Below are positions 1 to 5,250 of a stretch of DNA of 7,464 nt, in pieces. The stretch is taken from positions 1 through 7,464 of the forward strand of contig JANWID010000150.1 of the NCBI GenBank assembly GCA_025450095.1, in the 5' to 3' direction. This stretch comes from Bacteroidia bacterium. Lineage in GTDB: Bacteria > Bacteroidota > Bacteroidia > AKYH767-A > OLB10. Both the position numbers and the translations under genes were made by a program. The first letter of the stretch is position 1. Each line of letters starts with the position of its first letter. The notes beneath the pieces are model-generated. The model was not told where the DNA came from. It ran no database searches and was given only the letters and a program-made list of their open reading frames with translations.

Positions 1-521
1 CAATACTTGGAAAAATGCGTCGCCGGTACCGAAGCGATGTATATCGCGATAAAGTGGAACGCATCAAATCAAAAATGCCACATGCCTGTATTGGTGTTGA
101 TGTAATTACCGGTTTCCCGGGAGAAACAGAAGAAATGTTTCTCGAAACATATAATTTCTTGAAAGATCTTGAGATTTCATACCTGCATGTTTTCACATAT
201 TCTGAACGTGATCATACCCTGGCAGCAGAAATGAATGAAATCGTCCCTGTTGTTATGAGAAAGGAACGCAATAAAAGACTTCGTATACTTTCCGAAAAAA
301 AGCTGCATCAGTTTTATGAATCACAGCGTGGCAGAATTGAAAGCGTACTTTTCGAAGCAGATAACAAAGCCGGATGGATGCATGGCTTTACACGAAATTA
401 TGTGAAAGTGCGTGTTCCCTATGATGCATCCCTTATCAACAGGGAATTCGATTGTACTCTTGAATCCATCAGTGACGACGGTTCAATGAATGTTTTCATC
501 TGTGAACTGACTCCTGCCTGA
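1..521 (+). CDS. mtaB: tRNA methylthiotransferase, MtaB type (radical SAM), 3' part only
   Basis: This is the C-terminal part of a gene that begins before the window. The open frame runs from position 3 (I-L-G-K-M-R-R-R-Y) with no start, so the first in-frame ATG at 15 is internal. MtaB adds a methylthio group to N6-threonylcarbamoyladenosine at position 37 of ANN-decoding tRNAs, using S-adenosylmethionine and iron-sulfur clusters, in the cytoplasm. The visible part holds the late radical-SAM segment: KMRRRY, then GVDVITGFPGETEEMF, then LHVFTYSERDHTLAAEM. A TRAM-like RNA-binding tail follows (about the last 70 residues). The cluster-binding CxxxCxxC lies upstream and is not seen. The pattern ITGFPGET...LHVF.YS.R..T.A fits MtaB better than MiaB or RimO, but without the N-terminus the subfamily is likely rather than certain. 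The stop at 519-521 is 18 bp before lgt, suggesting one transcript. Confidence 0.85.
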   Translation, partial: ILGKMRRRYRSDVYRDKVERIKSKMPHACIGVDVITGFPGETEEMFLETYNFLKDLEISYLHVFTYSERDHTLAAEMNEIVPVVMRKERNKRLRILSEKKLHQFYESQRGRIESVLFEADNKAGWMHGFTRNYVKVRVPYDASLINREFDCTLESISDDGSMNVFICELTPA

Positions 522-539
522 TTTCCCGAACCGAATTTT

Positions 540-1709
540 ATGTACCCTACTATTTCCGACCTGATTTTTGACCTGACCGGAAAGAACATACCATTACCGG
601 TACAAAGCTTTGGTTTTATGATGGCAGTTTCGTTTCTGTTCGCAGCGTTTACATTATCATTGGAGCTGAAGAGAAAAGAACGGTTAGGCATTTTTCATCC
701 TTTTACCGTAAAAATTCTTGTTGGAAAAGGTGCTTCTGCTTACGACCTGATTACTTCATTCTTCCTTGGATTTTTGTTGGGATATAAAGTGCTGTATGCA
801 CTTTTAAATTACAGTGAATTTGTTGATGATACACAGGGAATTCTTCTTTCAATGAAAGGATCATGGCCGGGTGGTATTATTATCGGAACTGTTTTCGCTT
901 TCATGAAATACCGCGAGCAGGAAAAACAAAAGCTACCAAAACCAGAATGGAAACAGGAACTAATGCATCCTTACCAGCTTGTTGGAAATTTCACCATTGT
1001 TGCTGCAGTAACTGGCTTGCTTGGTGCGAAAATTTTTCACAATCTCGAAAATCTCGATGAATTTAATTCCGATCCCTGGGGATCACTGGTTTCATTCAGC
1101 GGGCTTACTATGTATGGTGGCCTGATAGTAGGAGGAGCAGGAGTGATCTGGTATGCCATAAAAAATAACATGAATCCTTTTCATTTTTCCGATGCCGCCG
1201 CTCCGGGACTCATGCTTGCATATGGTGTGGGTCGTCTGGGATGCCAGATCTCGGGCGATGGTGATTGGGGAGTTGTGAATCAAAATCCACAACCTTCGTG
1301 GCTGAACTGGCTTCCTGACTGGACCTGGAGCTACCAGTACCCTCATAATGTTTTAAGTGAGGGAATTCCCATTCCCGGATGCATTGGAAAGCATTGCATG
1401 ATGCTGCCCGAACCCGTTTACCCGACACCGTTATACGAAGCTGTAATATGTATCGGTTTGTTCTTTGTTCTCTGGTCTATGCGAAAATCGTTTACTGTAC
1501 CGGGAATGTTTTTCAGCATTTACCTGGTCATGAATGGCGTGGAACGGTTTTTTATTGAGAAAATTCGTGTGAATACAAAGTACCACCTGTTCGGACACGG
1601 TTTCACCCAGGCGGAACTTATATCAGTTATGCTCATCATAATTGGAGTTACCGGAATTATAGTTTTCCGAAAAATGCATAATTCAAAAGTCAAATTCAAT
1701 GCTCACTGA
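540..1709 (+). CDS. lgt: Prolipoprotein diacylglyceryl transferase (Lgt), long Bacteroidota form
   Basis: Lgt is an inner-membrane enzyme that moves diacylglycerol from phosphatidylglycerol to the lipobox cysteine of prolipoproteins, the first step of lipoprotein maturation. The 389-residue protein has several hydrophobic segments (about 23-41, 70-90, 108-122, 150-165, 186-206, 301-313, 322-334, 358-376). Family landmarks are GLTMYGGLIVGG (188-199), the signature GRLGCQISGDGDWG (231-244), PTPLYEA (295-301) and ERFFIEKIRVN (335-345). It is about 100 residues longer than E. coli Lgt; the extra length lies partly in a charged loop near 125-142 and partly in a loop at about 250-293 between the signature and PTPLYEA, with two cysteines (281, 286). 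At positions matching E. coli His103 and Asn146 I read Tyr192 and Cys235; Arg232 keeps the signature arginine. The ATG at 540 directly precedes the first membrane segment. The 3' end overlaps the next gene by 11 bp. Confidence 0.9.
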   Translation: MYPTISDLIFDLTGKNIPLPVQSFGFMMAVSFLFAAFTLSLELKRKERLGIFHPFTVKILVGKGASAYDLITSFFLGFLLGYKVLYALLNYSEFVDDTQGILLSMKGSWPGGIIIGTVFAFMKYREQEKQKLPKPEWKQELMHPYQLVGNFTIVAAVTGLLGAKIFHNLENLDEFNSDPWGSLVSFSGLTMYGGLIVGGAGVIWYAIKNNMNPFHFSDAAAPGLMLAYGVGRLGCQISGDGDWGVVNQNPQPSWLNWLPDWTWSYQYPHNVLSEGIPIPGCIGKHCMMLPEPVYPTPLYEAVICIGLFFVLWSMRKSFTVPGMFFSIYLVMNGVERFFIEKIRVNTKYHLFGHGFTQAELISVMLIIIGVTGIIVFRKMHNSKVKFNAH

Positions 1710-2496
1710 TCTGTGCGAAGAAGCCCGTGATGTGGTTGCAGGTGCTGTAGATTTCATCAGGCATCGTGCAATTGATTTTGAATATTCCTCAGTGGAACAT
1801 AAAGGGTTCAACGATCTGGTTTCTGATGTTGATAAAACAGCAGAAAAGATGCTGGTGGAAGGATTGAGTACTGCCTTGCCGGGATCAGGTTTTGTAACAG
1901 AAGAAAATACTGCCGGTCATTCCAATCAGCGTTACCGATGGATTATCGATCCGCTTGACGGCACCACGAATTTTGTACACGGTGTACCATGTTTTTGCGT
2001 AAGCGTTGCGTTGATGGATGGTAATGAGATTGTGATAGGTATTGTGCATGAAGTAAACCTCGATGAATGCTTTTATTCCTGGACAGGCGCTCCGGCATTC
2101 CTGAACAAACGGGAGATCCGGGTTTCCAGGCGCCAACAACTTTCTGAATCGCTCATTGTAACGGGTTTTCCCTATACGAATTTTACAAGACTGAAAGAGT
2201 ATATGGAGATCTTCGATTATTGCATGAAAAATACACACGGTATCCGTCGCCCGGGTTCTGCAGCAGCCGACCTGGCTTATGTTGCCTGCGGTCGGTATGA
2301 AGCATTTTATGAATACGGTCTGAATTCATGGGATGTAGCAGCCGGTGCATTCCTCGTACAACAGGCAGGAGGGAAGGTGAGTGATTTTTCAGGTAAACCG
2401 GACTTTGTATTTGGTAAAGAAATAGTAGCTACCAACGCTTTTGTTTTTGATGCTTTCCTGGAAGTAGTGCAACAGCGAATGTCCGGAAACGGGTAA
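1699..2496 (+). CDS. Inositol monophosphatase family protein (SuhB-like)
   Basis: This is a 265-residue Mg2+-dependent phosphatase of the IMPase/FIG superfamily, of normal family length and probably cytoplasmic. Metal-site motifs are all present: KGFNDLVSDVD (35-45, the usual V-T/S-x-x-D element), VTEEN (66-70) supplying the glutamate, DPLDGTTNFVHG (84-95) with Asp84 and Asp87, and the C-terminal GSAAADLAYVACGR...WDVAAG (186-216) with Asp212. The WIIDPLDGTTNF and RRPGSAA stretches resemble inositol-1-monophosphatase/SuhB more than CysQ or fructose-bisphosphatase. The physiological substrate cannot be read from sequence: inositol-1-phosphate, another sugar phosphate, or a SuhB-type role in rRNA processing are all possible, so no symbol is given. 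Its ATG lies inside the end of lgt in another frame (11-bp overlap), which points to co-transcription and translational coupling with lgt. Confidence 0.92.
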   Translation: MLTDLCEEARDVVAGAVDFIRHRAIDFEYSSVEHKGFNDLVSDVDKTAEKMLVEGLSTALPGSGFVTEENTAGHSNQRYRWIIDPLDGTTNFVHGVPCFCVSVALMDGNEIVIGIVHEVNLDECFYSWTGAPAFLNKREIRVSRRQQLSESLIVTGFPYTNFTRLKEYMEIFDYCMKNTHGIRRPGSAAADLAYVACGRYEAFYEYGLNSWDVAAGAFLVQQAGGKVSDFSGKPDFVFGKEIVATNAFVFDAFLEVVQQRMSGNG

Positions 2497-2499
2497 GGA

Positions 2500-2531
2500 T
2501 TTGTCTGCTTTCCGTAAGACTTTTATCTTTG
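2500..2531 (+). promoter_or_regulatory. Bacteroidota sigma-A type promoter for the TonB-domain gene
   Basis: TTTG at 2500-2503 and TATCTTTG at 2524-2531 are separated by 20 bp. Both match the Bacteroidota consensus (-33 TTTG, -7 TAnnTTTG) with normal spacing. The -33 box begins 3 bp after the stop of the upstream phosphatase gene, so the TonB-domain gene is probably a separate transcription unit with a leader of roughly 20-25 nt. The leader is A/T-rich with no Shine-Dalgarno sequence, as is usual in this phylum. Confidence 0.75.
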
Positions 2532-2558
2532 GAGAAACGTGATTAAATAATAACTCCC

Positions 2559-3194
2559 ATGAGATTCCTGTTCCTGGTTTTCCTTTTACCTGCAATTGTT
2601 GTACAAGCTCAGCATGATGGTTGCGACAAATGTGATATGTTACGTGAAGAATGCGAAGTTTCCGTTCCATCTAAAAAGGAAGAGGTTTGTGCTTTTTTCA
2701 GGCAGGAATGTTTAACTACGGATACGGTTTTTGTTGATAATACCGGCGCTACGGCAAAACCTGCAGCAGCTTCTTCATACCAGGTTGTGGCAAAAGGAAA
2801 ATGTATCGATTATAAGGAAGTTAAGGAATATGAAAAAACTACCCGGAAAGAAACCCGTAGTTACCAGGTAATGAGAAAGGATACGGTTTATTCATTCGCA
2901 ACCACAAATGCAATATTTCCCGGAGGGGATGAAGCGCTGGTTGCTTACTTAGTAAAGAACATTCGTTATCCTGAATCTGCAAAGCGAAGAAAAGTACAGG
3001 GAACTACTTATATGAAATTTGTGGTCCGTCGTGATGGAACTATTACCAATATTCGAGTGGTTAGAAGCATCGATCCGGAATTAAGTAATGAAGCTATGCG
3101 TGTGATTAAGGAAATGCCAAAATGGACTCCTGCTACTTTCAGAAAAGAACCGGTGAGTATGTACTATGTTTTACCGGTGAAGTTTAAATTATAA
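2559..3194 (+). CDS. Secreted cysteine-rich protein with C-terminal TonB domain
   Basis: The 211-residue protein starts with a signal peptide (MRFLFLVFLLPAIVVQAQ, likely cleaved near residue 16-18), so it is probably exported to the periplasm. A cysteine-rich segment follows: Cys22, 25, 32, 44 and 51 plus Cys82, including CDKC. The C-terminal part, about 117-211, matches the TonB C-terminal domain common in Bacteroidota: FPGGDEALVAYL, NIRYPESAKRRKVQGT, FVVRRDGTITNIRVV, MPKWTPATF and a final YVLPVKFKL. Classical TonB carries energy from ExbBD through an N-terminal membrane anchor and a proline-rich linker; neither is present here apart from the signal sequence. It may therefore be a stand-alone periplasmic or sorted protein using the TonB fold for binding rather than for energy transfer (inference). 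It has its own promoter and no exbB/exbD or receptor gene nearby. Domain call is firm; role is unknown. Confidence 0.85.
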   Translation: MRFLFLVFLLPAIVVQAQHDGCDKCDMLREECEVSVPSKKEEVCAFFRQECLTTDTVFVDNTGATAKPAAASSYQVVAKGKCIDYKEVKEYEKTTRKETRSYQVMRKDTVYSFATTNAIFPGGDEALVAYLVKNIRYPESAKRRKVQGTTYMKFVVRRDGTITNIRVVRSIDPELSNEAMRVIKEMPKWTPATFRKEPVSMYYVLPVKFKL

Positions 3195-3233
3195 TTCAAT
3201 GGGGTATTCAATAATTAATTCAATTGTAATACA

Positions 3234-3282
3234 ATCATAAAAAATCCATCATAAAAGATCATAAGAAATCATAATAATCATT
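3234..3282. repeat. Phased ATCATAA short repeats in convergent gap
   Basis: ATCATAA occurs at 3234, 3248, 3258 and 3268, with a fifth partial copy (ATCAT) at 3277 that runs into the stop codon of the minus-strand gene. Spacings are 14, 10, 10 and 9 bp, close to one DNA turn. The repeats fill most of the 83-bp gap between two convergent genes (3195-3277). No GC-rich terminator hairpin is visible here. A short AT stem (ATTGT, 3 nt, ACAAT) lies just before the first copy. Confidence 0.6.
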
Positions 3283-4171
3283 CCCAATACTCATATTCAT
3301 ACCGGCTGAGCGAATTGGATAATTGTGCGCCGCGGTTCATATCGAGATAATAACCCGATTCGGAAACAACATGGTTGTACTCGTTGAATTCATAAGTAGA
3401 TTTCAGTGTCAGGTTTCCGTGCTCATCAAAAATTTCTTCTTCAATACAATTATTCCGGTCATCGAATTTAAACCGTAATGTACGCGAGTGAAAATCACGG
3501 ATTTTTCTTTCGATCACATTTCCACGTTCGTCATAAACACTCAAAATATCACTCACCACTTTCCCGTCTTGATTGGTTTCCGTTGCGCGGATCATACGAT
3601 CCTGATCATCATATGAAAATTTCGTTACCGAACCGGTTTTTGAATCCGGACCTGTAACAATTTTCTCTATTGGAAGATTTTTATCATTATAATTGATCCT
3701 GGTGGTTTCTGCTAAAGTATTGTCGGGGTTATAACGCCTGTGTTCAATGGGAAAATCTTTTTCGTTGTAATCCACTTCGTCAACCGACTCCTTTTCACCA
3801 TCGGAATCGAATCGTTCAATGCGAACAGGCTGATCGTGGGCCACGTATTCGTATTTCACACATTCACCCGGATCATCACCATAGAACTTTGTTTCTGATA
3901 TTATACGGTGTTTATCATCACGTTCAAATACATACGACTCACTGATGCCATCCGATTCAATCACCAGTTCATGGCGAACCTGTTTGCCGGCATCATTATA
4001 AGAATAAATATGTTTTTCTTCCAGGTCACTTTCATCAATGCGAGATTCGGAAACAAGATTTCCCTTATCATCAAACTCCGATTGTACTGACAGGATTTCA
4101 TCGTCCGGTTCACCGCCAAAAGCCATTTTTTTAAAGCGGGTGGTGTATTTTTTCGAGATCCTTATTTTCAT
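3278..4171 (-). CDS. YD/RHS-like repeat protein, soluble, function unknown
   Basis: This acidic 297-residue protein has no signal peptide or membrane segment, so it is predicted to be cytoplasmic. From residue 33 to about 275 it consists of ten degenerate repeats, nearly all 25-26 residues apart. Each starts with an aromatic residue followed by Asp/Asn-rich residues, and after six residues a [V/I]-[R/E/S] pair: FDDKGNLVS, YNDAGKQVR, RDDKHRIIS, YVAHDQPVR, YNEKDFPIE, YNDKNLPIE, YDDQDRMIR, YDERGNVIE, FDDRNNCIE, FNEYNHVVS (anchors at 33, 58, 84, 109, 135, 161, 187, 213, 236, 262). This resembles YD/RHS repeats, which form beta-strand spirals, but there is no RHS core motif or toxin tip. A basic N-terminus (MKIRISKKYTTRFKKM) precedes the repeats. 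Its ATG overlaps the kdsA stop as ATGA, so it is almost surely translated from the kdsA mRNA. No function is assigned. Confidence 0.8.
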   Translation of the reverse strand: MKIRISKKYTTRFKKMAFGGEPDDEILSVQSEFDDKGNLVSESRIDESDLEEKHIYSYNDAGKQVRHELVIESDGISESYVFERDDKHRIISETKFYGDDPGECVKYEYVAHDQPVRIERFDSDGEKESVDEVDYNEKDFPIEHRRYNPDNTLAETTRINYNDKNLPIEKIVTGPDSKTGSVTKFSYDDQDRMIRATETNQDGKVVSDILSVYDERGNVIERKIRDFHSRTLRFKFDDRNNCIEEEIFDEHGNLTLKSTYEFNEYNHVVSESGYYLDMNRGAQLSNSLSRYEYEYWE

Positions 4172-4989
4172 GTCTGGGGGATGAGCACTTTTCGTATAGC
4201 CACGAGCTCTTCAAGCAGTGTTTCCAGCCGGTCGAGGTGAAGCATGTTGGCTCCGTCGGATAAAGCGTTTGCAGGGTCGGGATGGGTTTCGACAAAAATA
4301 CCGTCTACACCGGCAGCAATTCCCGCTTTCGCGATGGTGCTGATCAGGTGCGGCTGGCCTCCTGTTACTCCAGAACCCTGGTTAGGTTGCTGCAGGCTGT
4401 GAGTGATATCGAGCACGACAGGAACATTAAATCCCTGCATTACGGGAATTCCACGGAAATCAACAACAAGATCAGAATAGCCCAGCATGGTGCCGCGTTC
4501 GGTAAGCATGATATTTTTATTTCCCGATTGACGGATTTTGTCAACCGCAAATTTCATGGAAGCAGCTGCGAGAAACTGACCCTTTTTCACGTTAACAGTC
4601 TTGCCGGTTTTTGCTGCTGCAATAAGCAGGTCGGTCTGGCGGCATAGGAATGCAGGTATCTGTAATACATCGACGTATTCAGCAGCCATAGCTGCCTCAT
4701 GACTTTCATGGATATCGGTTACAATAGGCACATCGAATTCGTCGCGGATATCTGCCAGGATGCGCAGTGACTTTTCATCGCCAATACCAGTGAAAGAGTC
4801 GAGTCGCGTGCGGTTGGCTTTACGATAGGAAGCTTTAAATACAAAAGGAATTTGCAGACGTGAAGTAATTTCCTTAATCCGTGCAGCAATGGAACGCGTC
4901 ATTTCTTCGCTTTCCACAACACATGGACCTGCAAGCAGGAAAAAGTTGCCGGCATCTATATCCCGCAGCCGGGGAATGTTCTGTAGCAT
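4168..4989 (-). CDS. kdsA: 3-deoxy-8-phosphooctulonate (Kdo-8-P) synthase, metal-dependent type
   Basis: KdsA condenses phosphoenolpyruvate with arabinose-5-phosphate to give Kdo-8-phosphate, a precursor of the inner core of lipopolysaccharide, in the cytoplasm. The 273-residue protein is of family length and carries the core motifs: LAGPCVVES (19-27), FKASYRKANRTRLDSFTG (51-68), TDIHE (91-95), IPAFLCRQTDLL (111-122), NVKKGQF (133-139), DITHSLQQP (194-202) and VETHPDPANALSDGAN (233-248). Cys23, His197, Glu234 and Asp245 match the four metal ligands of metal-dependent enzymes such as that of Aquifex; E. coli KdsA has Asn in place of the cysteine. The start is set at 4989 (M-L-Q-N-I-P). The frame stays open up to 5229, but those 80 extra codons read through the palindromic repeat and an AT-rich leader and look nothing like the family. 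The stop overlaps the next gene as ATGA. Confidence 0.95.
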   Translation of the reverse strand: MLQNIPRLRDIDAGNFFLLAGPCVVESEEMTRSIAARIKEITSRLQIPFVFKASYRKANRTRLDSFTGIGDEKSLRILADIRDEFDVPIVTDIHESHEAAMAAEYVDVLQIPAFLCRQTDLLIAAAKTGKTVNVKKGQFLAAASMKFAVDKIRQSGNKNIMLTERGTMLGYSDLVVDFRGIPVMQGFNVPVVLDITHSLQQPNQGSGVTGGQPHLISTIAKAGIAAGVDGIFVETHPDPANALSDGANMLHLDRLETLLEELVAIRKVLIPQT

Positions 4990-5007
4990 ATAATTATAAA
5001 TTTTGTG

Positions 5008-5015
5008 CAAAATTA
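5008..5015 (-). promoter_or_regulatory. Candidate -7 box for kdsA
   Basis: On the minus strand TAATTTTG matches the Bacteroidota -7 consensus TAnnTTTG, with its end 18 nt before the kdsA ATG at 4989, giving a short AT-rich leader. No TTTG is visible at the expected -33 distance, where the edge of the repeat element begins, so this is a half-supported promoter. It still argues that transcription starts inside what would be the longer open frame, favouring the start at 4989. Confidence 0.4.
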
Positions 5016-5028
5016 CGAAAAAAGGAAG

Positions 5029-5244
5029 GTACGGATTCTGGTCGTTGCGGATCGGATGGGTACGGATTACGGATTCAGGTCGCCACGGAACGGATGTACG
5101 GATTACAGATTCAGGTCGCCGCGGAACGGATGTACGGATTACAGATAATTTGTACCATCTGTAATCCGTACATCCGGGGCGGCCCTTCAATGAATCCGAA
5201 ATCCGTACCCATCCAAGGTGGTTTTTCAAAGAATCTGTAATCCG
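5029..5244. repeat. Large imperfect palindrome built from GGATGTACGGATTACAGAT units
   Basis: This intergenic element lies between kdsA and rlmI. Full units on the left arm start at 5054, 5092 and 5128; a degenerate one lies at about 5029-5053. On the right arm inverted copies lie at 5157-5175 and 5191-5214, with a partial one at 5231-5244. The innermost pair, 5128-5146 and 5157-5175, is a perfect 19-bp inverted repeat (GGATGTACGGATTACAGAT) around a 10-nt loop. The pair 5054-5077 and 5191-5214 matches at 23 of 24 bases. Spacers of about 14-16 bp between units are GC-rich on the left (GGTCGCCRCGGAAC) and less conserved on the right. Positions 5078-5110 and 5114-5146 match at 32 of 33 bases, a 36-bp tandem duplication. 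The element stops 6 bp from the rlmI stop codon. No transposase is present. It could be a REP/MITE-like dispersed repeat (inference). Confidence 0.85.
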
Positions 5245-5250
5245 AAGCTT

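Noticed and set aside
1885..2238. Minus-strand open frame of 117 codons inside the phosphatase gene
   Set aside because: It is a shadow of a gene with all family motifs on the plus strand, and its translation shows no recognisable domain.
3195..3277. Bidirectional terminator between the convergent genes
   Set aside because: Only a 5-bp AT stem (ATTGT/ACAAT) is visible, with no GC-rich hairpin and U run on either strand.
5128..5175. Classical intrinsic terminator for rlmI at the 19-bp stem
   Set aside because: On the minus strand no U tract follows the stem directly; the next T6 run is beyond the whole element, near 5018-5023. The hairpin could still affect the mRNA end, but it is not a standard terminator.
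4881..5240. Plus-strand open frame of 119 codons across the repeat and kdsA start
   Set aside because: It overlaps kdsA in antisense, and its internal peptide repeat (YGLQIQVAAERM) only reflects the DNA repeat.
5029..5244. CRISPR-like reading of the repeat-spacer pattern before kdsA
   Set aside because: Units occur in both orientations, spacers are only about 14-16 bp, two spacers are nearly identical, and there are no cas genes. It is a palindromic repeat, not a CRISPR array.
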